DNA from: Jhaorihella thermophila
GTDB lineage: Bacteria > Pseudomonadota > Alphaproteobacteria > Rhodobacterales > Rhodobacteraceae
DNA length: 42,708 nt
Direction of reading: 5' to 3'
Assembly: GCF_900108275.1 (NCBI RefSeq)
Contig: NZ_FNVD01000020.1
Location: 1-42,708 of the forward strand
In this document: positions 6,885 through 15,808 of the stretch, one piece after another
Layout of the letters: every line of letters begins with the position of its first letter
Numbering within the stretch: the first letter of the stretch is position 1
Program-made: the position numbers and the translations under genes
The notes under the pieces: generated by a model
What the model saw: the letters and a program-made list of their open reading frames with translations, nothing else
Databases searched by the model: none
What the model was told of the DNA's origin: nothing

Positions 6885-8246
6885 ATGAAATGGAAAGTCT
6901 TGGCGTCAGCCTTGGTGCTGGCGGGTTGCGGCGTGATCTACAACGCCCCTCACGTTTCCGAAGGCGTCGATGATTCCGGCGTCAAGGTCCGGGTGGTGCC
7001 CGTGACACCGGAAACGGTCGCGATGGCAAACCGGACTCCCTATACGCCCAAGGCACTCCCGGCGGCGTTCTTTGCCTCGGCGGGCGGGGCCGGCGGGATG
7101 AAGGGCGCGGGCGCCCTGCCCGAACCGGCGCTTCTGCCCGAGGCGCGGCCCGGCCGCCTGGAGTTGCGGGTGCCGGATCCGGTGCCGGACGCGCCCTACC
7201 GGATCGGCGTCGAGGACGAGCTGCGCCTGGCCGTTCCGAAGATGGGTTCGACCGCCGAGGAACTCACCGGCCTTCTGGCCAAGGCAACCAGCCGCGAAGG
7301 CTATCGCGTGCAGGATGACGGCACGATCTCGATCCCCGATGTCGGGCGGGTGCGCGTGGCCGGCAAGACCCTGGAAGAAGCCGAGGACGCGATCTTCAAC
7401 AAGCTGGTCGAAGCCGGGCTGAACCCGGTCTTCAGCCTCGAAGTGTCGGATTTCCGCTCGCAGCGCGTGTCGGTGGGCGGGGCGGTCAAGAAACCCACCG
7501 TGGTGCCGATCACGCTGTCTCCGCTGCGGCTCAACGAGGCGCTGAGCGCCGCCGGCGGCGTGGCCCTGCAGGATCTGGACTATGCTTCCATCCGGATCTT
7601 CCGGGACGGCAAGCTCTACCAGATCCCGGTGAAGGAGCTTTATCGTCGGCCCGACCTGCAAAACCTGCGGCTGAAGAACGGCGACAGCATTTTCGTGGAT
7701 ACGGATTTCGAACTCGACAAGGCCAAGGCCTATTTCGAGCAGCAGATCCGCCTGTCCGAATTCCGGCAAAAGTCGCGACAACTGGCCTTGGACGAGCTGA
7801 ACGCCGAGATCGATCTTCGGCGCGGCGAACTGGAAGAGCGGAGAAGCAATTTCGAAGCGCAGTTGAAGCTGGATGCCGTGGACCGCGATTACGTCTATAT
7901 CACCGGCGAAGTTGCCCGCCAGTCGCGCTACCCGCTGCCGTTCGAGCATCGGGCGACACTGGCGGACGCGCTCTACAGCGAGGGCGAAGGGGTGATGTCG
8001 CGCACAGGTGATCCTAGGCAGATCTACCTGCTGCGCGGCTCGAACGATCCGGCGGAATTCGGCGCGATCACGGCTTGGCAGCTGGATGCCTCGAACGTGG
8101 CCAACCTTGTGCTGGCAACGCGCATGGAGCTGCGGCCCAGCGACATCATCTTTGTCGCCGAACAGCCGGTCACGTCGTGGAACCGCGTGCTGACCCAGCT
8201 GACGCCCTCGATCGTGACCTCGAGTGTGGCGGCGTCGGTGAACTGA
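6885..8246 (+). CDS. wza: Wza-type polysaccharide export lipoprotein
   Basis: A 453-residue outer-membrane export protein. The N-terminus MKWKVLASALVLAGCG has a lipobox with the acylated Cys at residue 15. After a Pro/Ala-rich linker comes the polysaccharide-export domain (APYRIGVEDELRLAVPKMG, VQDDGTISIPDVGRVRVAGKTLEEAEDAI), then SLBB domains (VSVGGAVKKPTVVPITLSPLRLNEALSAAGGV near residue 200 and VYITGEVARQSRYPLPFEHRATLADAL near 340). An extra charged, probably helical insertion lies between them (KAYFEQQIRLSEFRQKSRQLALDELNAEIDLRRGELEERR). The C-terminal segment SWNRVLTQLTPSIVTSSVAASV resembles the amphipathic membrane helix of Wza. It should form the octameric outer-membrane channel working with the Wzc-like kinase encoded convergently at 8570. 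Confidence 0.88.
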   Translation: MKWKVLASALVLAGCGVIYNAPHVSEGVDDSGVKVRVVPVTPETVAMANRTPYTPKALPAAFFASAGGAGGMKGAGALPEPALLPEARPGRLELRVPDPVPDAPYRIGVEDELRLAVPKMGSTAEELTGLLAKATSREGYRVQDDGTISIPDVGRVRVAGKTLEEAEDAIFNKLVEAGLNPVFSLEVSDFRSQRVSVGGAVKKPTVVPITLSPLRLNEALSAAGGVALQDLDYASIRIFRDGKLYQIPVKELYRRPDLQNLRLKNGDSIFVDTDFELDKAKAYFEQQIRLSEFRQKSRQLALDELNAEIDLRRGELEERRSNFEAQLKLDAVDRDYVYITGEVARQSRYPLPFEHRATLADALYSEGEGVMSRTGDPRQIYLLRGSNDPAEFGAITAWQLDASNVANLVLATRMELRPSDIIFVAEQPVTSWNRVLTQLTPSIVTSSVAASVN

Positions 8247-8274
8247 TCGGGCAACCCGTCGCCCGGGAACAAGG

Positions 8275-8311
8275 CACGCCGCGTTCGCAGGAGCGCGGCG
8301 TGTTTTCTTTC
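8275..8311 (+). terminator. Rho-independent terminator after wza
   Basis: CACGCCGCG (8275-8283) and CGCGGCGTG (8294-8302) pair perfectly over 9 bp around a 10-base loop, followed directly by TTTTCTTTC. It lies 28 bases beyond the wza stop and ends the rightward EPS transcript before the convergent wzc gene. Confidence 0.85.
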
Positions 8312-8357
8312 ATATGCCGTGAGGTGCCGCCCTTTGAGCGCGCGGCGCCTGTGGGAC

Positions 8358-8433
8358 GGGAGTGGGGCCGCTGCCCCCGTCCGCGCGGGTCGCGCGGACT
8401 CCCCCGGGGTATTGGGGACCAGAAAGAAGCAGG
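8358..8433. repeat. REP-like intergenic element with three-way-junction folding
   Basis: A GC-rich palindromic unit in the convergent gap between wza and wzc. An outer stem GGGAGT (8358-8363) pairs with ACTCCC (8398-8403). Inside are two hairpins: GGGGC-CGCT-GCCCC (8364-8377) and CCGCGCG-GGT-CGCGCGG (8381-8397). A tail, CCGGGGTATTGGGGACCAGAAAGAAG, follows. From memory, similar units ending in CAGAAAGAAGCAGG recur between genes of Rhodobacteraceae, which suggests an interspersed repeat. Only one copy is visible here, so this is not proven by the window. The remainder of 8434-8569 holds no gene I can support. Confidence 0.5.
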
Positions 8434-8569
8434 AGGGCCGACCTTCCGGTCTGGCGGGTTGGGGGTTGCGCGGAGCAGGCCGGCGGTCGGCGGCCGCCCT
8501 CTCTTCAATGCAAGAGCCCAGACCAGCGGTGGCTGGCCCGGGCTTTGAAATACGGGGCGGCGGCGGCGA

Positions 8570-10753
8570 TCAGTTCTTGTAGTATTTCGCGCCGTAGCGG
8601 GCATAGGCGCCATACTTGCCGCCATAGCCGTATTTCTTCATGCCCTTGCGGTTGATCATGTTCAGCACAAGGCCGGTCGGGCGAATGTTGACGGATTCGA
8701 ACATGCGTATCGCATCCACGATCTGGTCCTGTTCGGTCGAGTCCCATTTTACCGAGAACACCAGCGCATCGGCCACTTGGGCGATCGTCCGCGCATCCGG
8801 CACCACCAGAACCGGCGGGGTGTCGATGATGACGATGTCATAGCTGGCACGGGCCTCGGCGATCAGTTCGGAAAAGCGGTCCGACGCGAAGACGTCCGCC
8901 GCGTTTACCGAGGTCTTTTCCGCGCGCAGGAGATCCGCGCCCACGAGGCCGGATTTCTGCACCGCCTCGGTCAGACTCTGGCGCCCGGTCAGGACGGAAA
9001 GCAGCCCGCCACCGTCATGCTGGTCCTGGAAATAGCGCTTGAACGCCTGACGCCGCATGTCGCCCTCGATCAGCAGCACGCGCTTGTTGAGGCCGGCAAA
9101 GCTCTGCGCCAGCGCGATCGACAGCGTGGTCTTGCCTTCGCCCGGAATCGATGAGGTCAGCATGACGACCTGCGGCGGCTGGTCCACGTTGGAATAGAGG
9201 ATCGAGGTGCGCAGGTTGCGGATTGCCTCCGCTCCGGCCGATTCGGGTTTTGCCGCGAGGTATTCGATCTGTCCGCGCCGCTTGCCGCCGGGTATCATCG
9301 GCACCTGCCCCAGCACCGGCAGCCGGGTGAGGTTTTCCAGATCGTCCGCAGTGCGCACCGTGCGGTTGGTGAATTCGCGCAGCAGCACGAAGGCCGCGCC
9401 CAGCATCATGCCCAGAATCGCAGCCAGCGCGAAGATCCGGGCCTTTTTCGGCGCCGAGGGAACGGTGGGGATCACGGCCTCGGACAGCACACGGCTGTCG
9501 GCCTGCTGGATGCCTTGCTGGGCCGAGGTTTCCTGCAGCCGGTTCAGGAAATACTCGTAGACCGAGCGCAGCGCCTCGGCCTTGCGCGTCAGCTGTTCCA
9601 GCTGCACCAGATCCTGCGACTGCATCTTGATCTGCTCTTCGATCTGCGCGACCGCCGCGCTCAGGCTTTCGATCTGTGACCGGCTGCGGGCGACGGCCGC
9701 CTTGGTCGAATTCATCAGCTGCAGATAGCGCGTCTGGAACACCCGGTCCGACATCGTCGGCGTCGGCGCGCGGTCGCCGCCGATCTCGGCCGCCACCTCT
9801 GCCATTGCGGCGCGGTCCTTGCTTTCCCAGGCCTGTTCGAGCCTGGCAAGTTGCGCCTCCTGCGTGGCCAGGTTCGACTTCAGGATCGCAATCCGGTCGC
9901 GCGTGTCCTTGGCCTGCCGGTTCAGCGCCTCCAGCGCCTCGGGGCTGACCAGTTCGGTGCGGGCGTTGAAATCCTTGACCGCGGTTTCGGCTTCGGCCAG
10001 ATCGCGCTCAAGCAACGCCACCCGTTCGGCCAGCCAGTCGGTGGCTTTCCGCGTCGCGTCGAACTTCACGTCCAGCTGGTTGACGATGTAGAGATCGGCC
10101 AGCGTGTTGGCGATTTTCGCGGACTTCTCGGGATCCTCCGTGGTGACGCTGATCTTGAAGACATAGCTGTTGCGGATGTTGGAGACGTTGATCTTCTCCT
10201 TCACCGCGGTGACGACCTCCTCCAGCACGATCTCGGGCGTGGGCGGCGGGGCAACCTCCTGCTCGCCCGCGATCATCCCGCGCACCCAGGCCTGCAGCGT
10301 GCCAAGAGAGAAACCGGGTTCTTCGAGCAGTCGGGAGTTGAATTCGGGATCTTCCACCAGGTTCAACTCATTGACCAGCTTGCGGGTCAGGCCGCGGGAT
10401 TTCAGAACCTCGAGTTCGGTATTGATCGTCGCCTGGTCACCCGAGAGCCCAGAGATCACGTTTTCGAAATCGACAACCTGGCCCTGCCGGGAATCCAGCG
10501 CCACATAGGATTCGGCCGTGTAGACCGGCACCGCGGCCACGAAGACGTAGTAACCGGCGATCAGGATGGCAACGAGCGTGGTGAAGGCGATCCACAGCTT
10601 GCCGCGCCAGAGCGTCCGTACCACCTGCAACAGGTCGATCTCGTCATCCTCGACCGGCTGCTGCAACATCAGCGGCGCCGTCTGCGCGCCGCGCGGTTCG
10701 ATCAATTTGCGGTTGTTCCTGACCTTTTCGTCCAATGTCCGTTCCACGTTCAT
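8570..10753 (-). CDS. wzc: Wzz/BY-kinase polysaccharide co-polymerase (Wzc/ExoP type)
   Basis: A 727-residue inner-membrane protein joining a Wzz chain-length domain to a bacterial tyrosine kinase. Residues about 35-110 hold the Wzz motif with the first membrane helix (GKLWIAFTTLVAILIAGYYVFVAAVPVYTAE). A long periplasmic coiled-coil part follows, then a second helix near 445 (ARIFALAAILGMMLGAAFVLL). The kinase domain has Walker A SSIPGEGKTTLS (near 535), Walker A' VLLIEGDMRRQ and Walker B YDIVIIDTPPVL. The C-terminus is a tyrosine cluster with at least six Tyr in the last 20 residues (YGYGGKYGAYARYGAKYYKN), the autophosphorylation tail. It drives polymerisation and export with Wza. It is convergent with wza and divergent from the phosphatase gene at 10972. 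Confidence 0.9.
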   Translation of the reverse strand: MNVERTLDEKVRNNRKLIEPRGAQTAPLMLQQPVEDDEIDLLQVVRTLWRGKLWIAFTTLVAILIAGYYVFVAAVPVYTAESYVALDSRQGQVVDFENVISGLSGDQATINTELEVLKSRGLTRKLVNELNLVEDPEFNSRLLEEPGFSLGTLQAWVRGMIAGEQEVAPPPTPEIVLEEVVTAVKEKINVSNIRNSYVFKISVTTEDPEKSAKIANTLADLYIVNQLDVKFDATRKATDWLAERVALLERDLAEAETAVKDFNARTELVSPEALEALNRQAKDTRDRIAILKSNLATQEAQLARLEQAWESKDRAAMAEVAAEIGGDRAPTPTMSDRVFQTRYLQLMNSTKAAVARSRSQIESLSAAVAQIEEQIKMQSQDLVQLEQLTRKAEALRSVYEYFLNRLQETSAQQGIQQADSRVLSEAVIPTVPSAPKKARIFALAAILGMMLGAAFVLLREFTNRTVRTADDLENLTRLPVLGQVPMIPGGKRRGQIEYLAAKPESAGAEAIRNLRTSILYSNVDQPPQVVMLTSSIPGEGKTTLSIALAQSFAGLNKRVLLIEGDMRRQAFKRYFQDQHDGGGLLSVLTGRQSLTEAVQKSGLVGADLLRAEKTSVNAADVFASDRFSELIAEARASYDIVIIDTPPVLVVPDARTIAQVADALVFSVKWDSTEQDQIVDAIRMFESVNIRPTGLVLNMINRKGMKKYGYGGKYGAYARYGAKYYKN

Positions 10754-10971
10754 GCCGGTTCTATTCTCTATTGCGTCCGCCGAAGCAGCCTCGATTCAAT
10801 CTTGTTCGGAGCAATTCCGGCGCCTGACTAGGCCAATTGGCGGCATTTTGCCAGTCTCCACCTGCCGTGGCGGCGAATATTCTTCCTTTCTTGTGCCCTG
10901 CCCGTTCGTGGTATATCCCACAGGCGGCATTCCGTCCACAACTCGGGCAGCGAAGGAACAGGGAATCAACC
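10754..10971. promoter_or_regulatory. Divergent promoter region between wzc and the phosphatase gene
   Basis: 218 bases between two divergently transcribed genes, so both promoters should lie here. AAGGAACAGGG precedes the phosphatase ATG. I cannot assign -35/-10 boxes with confidence. Confidence 0.4.
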
Positions 10972-11757
10972 ATGCGTGGAGTGCTGGGACAGGTCTTTTC
11001 TTCCCGTGACGAACGGCGTCCGAGGCATTTCCTTTCCCCGCTGACGGTTGCCCGGCCGGCCTATTACATCGGCGACATCCACGGCAATTACGATTCGCTT
11101 GCCCGCCTCATGGACGTGCTCGACAGGGATCCGGCGCGCGAATCGACGGTCGAAGTCGTGTTCCTGGGCGATTACGTGGACCGGGGCGAGAGATCCCGCG
11201 AGGTACTGACCCTGCTCCAAGCCATCTCGCGCGAGGCGCCGCAATCGGTCATCATGCTGATGGGCAATCACGAACGCATGATGCTGGACTTTCTGGTGGA
11301 CCCAGCGCGCAAGGGGGCCTTTTGGCTTACCAATGGCGGGCTGCAGACGCTGGCAAGCTTCGGTATCGGCGGCGTGACCGAGAGCGCCTCGTCCGCGCTG
11401 ATGGAAAATGCGGCCAAAGCCCTGGCCGAAAAGCTGACGCCGCCGCTGATCGAATGGCTTCAGGGGCTGCCGCTGTGGCATCAGAACGGCAACCTCTTCG
11501 CTGCGCATGCCGGAGCCAATCCGGACCTGCCCGTGAACCTGCAATCGGAAAAGACCCTGCTCTGGGGCCATCCCGAGTTTCGCGAGACCCCCCGCGAAGA
11601 CGGCAACTGGATCATCCACGGCCACACCACATATGCCCATCCGCAGGTGGTGGATGGCCGCATCGGCATCGACACCGGAGCCTATCACTCGGGCATCCTG
11701 ACGGCGGCCTATGTCCAGCCGCATGCCCCGGTGCGGTTCATCGACAGTCGGGCCTAG
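10972..11757 (+). CDS. PPP-family serine/threonine phosphoesterase
   Basis: A 261-residue metallophosphatase of the PPP/bacterial PrpA type. The metal-binding signatures are all present: GDIHGNY near residue 26 (Asp, His), GDYVDRG near 66, GNHERMM near 99, and late histidines at AAHAG and IIHGHTTY. The start is set at ATG 10972, because AAGGAACAGG lies upstream and the sequence before it (from 10837) does not look coding. No low-molecular-weight tyrosine phosphatase (Wzb) is visible beside the BY-kinase gene, so this enzyme could act on the kinase or on EPS regulation. That is inference from position only. A diadenosine-tetraphosphatase-like activity is the main alternative. Confidence 0.8.
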   Translation: MRGVLGQVFSSRDERRPRHFLSPLTVARPAYYIGDIHGNYDSLARLMDVLDRDPARESTVEVVFLGDYVDRGERSREVLTLLQAISREAPQSVIMLMGNHERMMLDFLVDPARKGAFWLTNGGLQTLASFGIGGVTESASSALMENAAKALAEKLTPPLIEWLQGLPLWHQNGNLFAAHAGANPDLPVNLQSEKTLLWGHPEFRETPREDGNWIIHGHTTYAHPQVVDGRIGIDTGAYHSGILTAAYVQPHAPVRFIDSRA

Positions 11758-11976
11758 GCCGGCTGACAGGGCGGGATCCAGGGTCGTCTGCGGCCGAAGG
11801 CTCGGGCGGTGGTTTGATCCGGATCTGGCGTCGCCGGTTTTGGGCGGGTGCCTCGCCTCTCTCTTCCAGTGCGCTCGGAACCGCTGAACGGTTTCCAGAG
11901 CCGTGTAGAACGCCAGCCGTTTGGGAGTGGCGGCTGTAACCCCCGAGATGTGGCGCTGGCGGCGGCATTCACCGCA

Positions 11977-12450
11977 TCAGTTCACCTCTCCTGCGGAGCG
12001 TATGCTCGCGCTGCGAGGCCTGGATTCGTCGTTCAGATCTTGCACATAGATCGTGGAAACTGCGCCCTCGTGCAGCTGAACCTCGGTGACGGGCCGCGCA
12101 CCCATTCGGTGGTAGAAGCGGTTGGCGGCGTCGAGTTGCTTTCCGACGAGGATGCGGAAGGACGTAACCCCCCTGTCCCGAAACCCCGCGCAGAGGCGAC
12201 GGTAAAGTCGTTCCGCGACGCCTCGACGGCGTTGATCGGAGGCAACGACGATGCTGAACAGTTCGTGCCGAGGCAGGGGCGGTCCATCGCCATTGCCGCC
12301 GGCGCCGCCGTGACCGGAGGCAAAAAGCACCTCGACGATGCCCTTGACGCGGGCCGGGCTCAGCAGGGCCGGGGCAAGCGCCGCGGCGAGGCGCAAGGGA
12401 TGGCGCAGGAGCCGTTTGTAGATCGAGCCCATGCCGCTGCCGCCGGTCAC
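11977..12450 (-). pseudogene. GNAT acetyltransferase, probable N-terminal truncation
   Basis: 157 codons encode the C-terminal two thirds of a GNAT fold. ELFSIVVASDQRRRGVAERLYRRLC is motif A with the acetyl-CoA loop (Q/R-x-x-G-x-A, here RRRGVA). DAANRFYHRMGARPVTEVQLHEG is motif B and the terminal strands. The usual N-terminal strand-helix segment (about 50-70 residues) is missing, and the first residues (VTGGSGMGSIYKRLLRHP) look like the middle of a protein. The available start is a GTG at 12450 with no good ribosome-binding site, only 32 bases after another gene fragment. It may still be translated as a short protein, but I favour a decayed sugar N-acetyltransferase at the end of the wecBC operon. 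Confidence 0.55.
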
Positions 12451-12481
12451 TCAAGTTAAAATCGCCGACATGGAACGGAAA

Positions 12482-12670
12482 CTAGTTGTCAGGGTGCCGG
12501 ACCTTTTCACGGGTCCCGATGTTAACTGTGCGCGGCAAAACATTTATGCTCCATGGCTCAGTATCGCGCGAGATGACCGCACCGCCACCGACGACACTTC
12601 CCTCTCCAACTCGAACATTTGTCAACAACAACGCGTGGGCACCGACAAACGCATCCTTACCTATATGCAC
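12482..12670 (-). pseudogene. Hexapeptide-repeat acetyltransferase, C-terminal fragment
   Basis: 62 codons showing left-handed beta-helix repeats: HIGKDAFVGAHALLLTNVRVGEGSVVGGGAVISRDTEPWSI, with the usual I/V-G-x-x periodicity and the end-cap typical of WcaF/NodL-type O-acetyltransferases. A whole enzyme would be about 170-220 residues, so only the C-terminal third is left. Its frame begins exactly where the Amj-type gene ends (GTG 12668-12670, overlapping that gene's stop at 12657). It is either reinitiated or, more likely, a scar where a deletion joined two neighbouring genes. The ending after INVLPRTVNIG also looks slightly disrupted compared with the family GNPAR motif. Confidence 0.65.
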
Positions 12671-13331
12671 GGTTTTCCGCGTCTTCGCGCTTTTCGTCTA
12701 TGCCGCGCGAAATCTGCGGCTCGACATAGAATGTCAGCAAGACTGTGCCAACGGAGTTCACGAGGCCAGAAAGTTGGCTGATCGAAGCTCGATGTTCGAA
12801 GTGCAACAGGGCGAAGTAGAACGAGATGAAAATTCCGGTGGAATAAATCGCGAAGACCATGCAAGCGCCGAAAGCAATCCGCAAGGCATCGGGCGTCTCG
12901 ACGATACTAAGTATCCTCTCCGAATGGAGCCGGTTTCCGTCATGGTCGCCGAACGAGCGGCCAAACAATGAGGAAACAAAGGATCGACCGTTCTTATAGC
13001 GCCCAATCACAGACGCGTAGTACCTAACAATTCGTTCGCGCATTTGGAGCGCCAACAAGCTGAAAAGCGCGGCGAGGGCTAGGGCGCACAGCGTTACCGC
13101 GACGTAGGTGTCACTCGGTATCCGCATGTCGACGAGAAATCCAAGCATGGGGAGCAGCGACACAATGAACATTCGGGTTCCGACATACACGGCCTGCTGA
13201 ATCGAGTAGCCGACGAGGTGGCTGGCCTTGCGGATGCCCGCGACCCGCGCGAGGATCGCTGAAAACTCTAGAAAGTGAATGGCAGCAAAAGCGAATGGGA
13301 CAAGGATTATAAAGGCGGATATCACCTCCAC
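12657..13331 (-). CDS. Amj/DUF2837-type lipid flippase-like membrane protein, probably C-terminally truncated
   Basis: A 224-residue polytopic membrane protein with about five hydrophobic segments ([102 protein letters not shown]). The FSAILARVAG start and the overall layout resemble Amj (alternate lipid II flippase, DUF2837), which is about 270 residues in Bacillus and typically has one more helix after the VEP/VDP motif. Here the protein stops 21 residues later in EKREDAENRAYR, next to an acetyltransferase fragment, so the last helix may have been lost. Its start overlaps the wecC stop by about 10 bases, so it is in the operon. It might translocate a lipid-linked sugar; that is inference. 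Base composition is lower in GC than wecB/wecC. Confidence 0.55.
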   Translation of the reverse strand: MEVISAFIILVPFAFAAIHFLEFSAILARVAGIRKASHLVGYSIQQAVYVGTRMFIVSLLPMLGFLVDMRIPSDTYVAVTLCALALAALFSLLALQMRERIVRYYASVIGRYKNGRSFVSSLFGRSFGDHDGNRLHSERILSIVETPDALRIAFGACMVFAIYSTGIFISFYFALLHFEHRASISQLSGLVNSVGTVLLTFYVEPQISRGIDEKREDAENRAYR

Positions 13332-14587
13332 ACCCCCCGCGTGTCCACGATGCAGCCCTTCGGGGCGGTGCTGTTCTTGAACGGCTTATGATCCACGAGC
13401 ATGACGTGAATGTCTGCCCTGGCGCTGTCAAGTTCAACCAGGCGCGCATCGGCGAGACCCGCGGGAAGTGCTTCCACATTGGGCTCCACGACCAGCACCG
13501 GACCGCTGTGTTCCGAGGCGATCTGTCGCGCGATCTCCAGCGCGGGGCTTTCGCGCAGGTCGTCGATGTCGGGCTTGAAGGTGAGCCCGTAGAGGGCCAC
13601 CGTTACATCCGCCGCGGTCTTGCCCGGGTTCTCCATCAGGTAGGCGCCGATGGCCGCGCGGACCTTCTCCACCACCCAGCCCGGTTTGCTGTCGTTGACC
13701 TCGCGCGCGGTGCGGATGAGCCGTGACCGCTCCGGCGCGGAGGACACGATGAACCACGGGTCCACCGCGATGCAGTGCCCGCCGACGCCGGGGCCGGGCT
13801 GCAGGATGTTCACCCGCGGATGCCGATTGGCCAGCGCGATCAGTTCCCACACGTCCATGCCCAGCTCGTCGCAGATCAGCGACAGTTCGTTGGCAAAGGC
13901 GATGTTCACGTCACGAAAGCTGTTTTCCGTCAGCTTCGCCATCTCGGCAACGCGCGGACCCGAGGCGATGACGCATTCGCCGGCGACGAAGGTCTTGTAG
14001 AGCTCGGCCGCGCGCGCCGAACAGGCCGGAGTCATGCCGCCGATCACCCGGTCGTTGGTGATGAGTTCCTGCATGACCTTGCCCGGCAGCACCCGTTCGG
14101 GACAGTGCGCGATGCGGATGTCCGAAGCCTCTCCGGCGGTCTGCGGAAAGCTCAGGTCGGGGCGGGCCTCGGCCAGCCAGTCGGCCATCGCCTCGGTCGC
14201 GCCCACGGGCGAGGTGCTTTCCAGGATCACCAGATTGCCGGGCGCGAGCACCGGCGCGATCGCCTTTGCCGTGGCTTCGATATAGCTCAGATCCGGATCG
14301 TGGTTTTCACCCTTGAAGGGGGTCGGAACCGCGATCAGGAAGGCTTCGGCCGGCTCGGGGGCGGTGGTCGCGCGCAGATAGCCCTCGGACACCGCCGCGC
14401 GCACCACCATGTCGAGATCCGGCTCGACGATATGCACCTCGCCGCGGTTGATCGTCTCGACGGCATGCCGGTTCACGTCCACGCCGATCACCTCGATCTG
14501 ACGCGAGGCGAACATCGCGGCGGTCGGCAGGCCGATATAGCCCAGACCGATGACGGAAATGCGTTTGAAGGAAGGGGTGGAAATCAT
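13322..14587 (-). CDS. wecC: UDP-N-acetyl-D-mannosamine dehydrogenase
   Basis: A 421-residue member of the UDP-glucose/GDP-mannose dehydrogenase family. It oxidises UDP-ManNAc to UDP-ManNAcA with two NAD+. The N-terminal Rossmann motif is [30 protein letters not shown]. The central part has the family stretch [13 protein letters not shown]. The catalytic cysteine lies in [17 protein letters not shown] (near residue 265). The C-terminal UDP-binding domain has [23 protein letters not shown]. It overlaps the preceding wecB by four bases (ATGA). The pairing with WecB makes ManNAcA the most likely product rather than GlcNAcA or GalNAcA. Confidence 0.88.
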   Translation of the reverse strand: MISTPSFKRISVIGLGYIGLPTAAMFASRQIEVIGVDVNRHAVETINRGEVHIVEPDLDMVVRAAVSEGYLRATTAPEPAEAFLIAVPTPFKGENHDPDLSYIEATAKAIAPVLAPGNLVILESTSPVGATEAMADWLAEARPDLSFPQTAGEASDIRIAHCPERVLPGKVMQELITNDRVIGGMTPACSARAAELYKTFVAGECVIASGPRVAEMAKLTENSFRDVNIAFANELSLICDELGMDVWELIALANRHPRVNILQPGPGVGGHCIAVDPWFIVSSAPERSRLIRTAREVNDSKPGWVVEKVRAAIGAYLMENPGKTAADVTVALYGLTFKPDIDDLRESPALEIARQIASEHSGPVLVVEPNVEALPAGLADARLVELDSARADIHVMLVDHKPFKNSTAPKGCIVDTRGVWR

Positions 14588-15723
14588 CCTTGAACCTTGT
14601 CGATGTTGAAGAAATCTGCAACTGCGTCGCGAATGCGGCTGGAGGCGAGACCATCGCCGTATGGGTTGTGCGCGCGCGCCATGGCCTCGTGGGCGGCGGC
14701 ATCGTCCAGCAGCCGGGTTGCCTCGCGCACGATCAGATCCGTGTCCGTGCCCACCAGCCGGACCGTCCCGGCCTCGACCGCCTCGGGCCGTTCGGTGGTG
14801 TCGCGCATCACCAGCACCGGCTTGCCCAGCGACGGCGCCTCTTCCTGCACCCCGCCCGAGTCGGTCAGGATGATGTGCGACCGCCGCATCAGGTGAACAA
14901 AGGGCAGATAGTCCTGCGGCGGGATCAGCGTCACGCGGTCCAGCGCGCCCAAGCTTTCCTCGACCGGCCCCTTGACGTTGGGGTTGAGATGCACCGGATA
15001 GACGATCTGAACGTCCTCGCGTTCGGCCAGCCGGGCCAGCGCCTCGCAGATCCGCCGGAACCCGCCGCCGAAGCTTTCGCGCCGATGCCCGGTGACAAGG
15101 ATCATGCGCCGCTCTGGGTCGAACCCGAATTCCGCATCGAAGGCCGCGCTCTGGCGCGGATCGTTTTCAAGCCGCCCGACCACGTCCAGAAGGGCGTCGA
15201 TCACCGTGTTTCCGGTAATCGTCACCGTGTCCTCGGCCACGCCTTCGGCGGCAAGGTTGGCCGCCGATTTCGGGGTCGGCGCAAAGTGCAGCCGCGCGAT
15301 GGTGCCGGTGACCTTGCGGTTGATCTCTTCCGGCCAGGGGGAATAGATGTTGCCGGTGCGCAGGCCCGCCTCGACATGACCCACCGGGATCTGCTGGTAA
15401 TAGGCGGCCAGCGACGCTGCCAGCGTGGTCGTGGTGTCGCCATGAACCAGCATCAGATCGGGCGAGAACTCCTCGAGGATCGGCTTCAGCCCGGCCAGCA
15501 CCGCCGAGGTGATCTCGGTCAGCCCCTGCCCCGGCTTCATCAGGTTCAGGTCGTAGTCGGGCTCGATCCCGAACAGACGCAGGACCTGATCCAGCATCTC
15601 GCGGTGCTGGGCGGTGACGGCGATGCGGACATCCATTCCCGGCGCCTCCGACAGCGCCGCGTAGACCGGGGCCATCTTGATGGCCTCGGGCCGGGTTCCG
15701 AACACCATGAGAAGCTTTTTCAT
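14584..15723 (-). CDS. wecB: UDP-N-acetylglucosamine 2-epimerase (non-hydrolysing)
   Basis: A 379-residue cytoplasmic epimerase of the GT-B fold, converting UDP-GlcNAc to UDP-ManNAc. The start is the ATG of [21 protein letters not shown], with GAAGAGGGA upstream. The frame is open further (to 15927), but those codons have no family match. Recognisable family segments are [32 protein letters not shown] (near residue 85-115), [12 protein letters not shown] (near 210), [35 protein letters not shown] (near 285-320). It lies 85 bases downstream of the EPS MarR regulator and is coupled to wecC by an ATGA overlap. Confidence 0.9.
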   Translation of the reverse strand: MKKLLMVFGTRPEAIKMAPVYAALSEAPGMDVRIAVTAQHREMLDQVLRLFGIEPDYDLNLMKPGQGLTEITSAVLAGLKPILEEFSPDLMLVHGDTTTTLAASLAAYYQQIPVGHVEAGLRTGNIYSPWPEEINRKVTGTIARLHFAPTPKSAANLAAEGVAEDTVTITGNTVIDALLDVVGRLENDPRQSAAFDAEFGFDPERRMILVTGHRRESFGGGFRRICEALARLAEREDVQIVYPVHLNPNVKGPVEESLGALDRVTLIPPQDYLPFVHLMRRSHIILTDSGGVQEEAPSLGKPVLVMRDTTERPEAVEAGTVRLVGTDTDLIVREATRLLDDAAAHEAMARAHNPYGDGLASSRIRDAVADFFNIDKVQG

Positions 15724-15808
15724 CAATCCCTCTTCAATCTGTTGGACCCACCAGCACATCTGTGCCGTCGTCGGGTCGCATTCGAAAAATTGCGGCGAAC
15801 GGAGTGGT

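Noticed and set aside
9851-10831. 326-codon + strand frame opposite wzc
   Set aside because: Shadow of the BY-kinase gene, with no independent motif.
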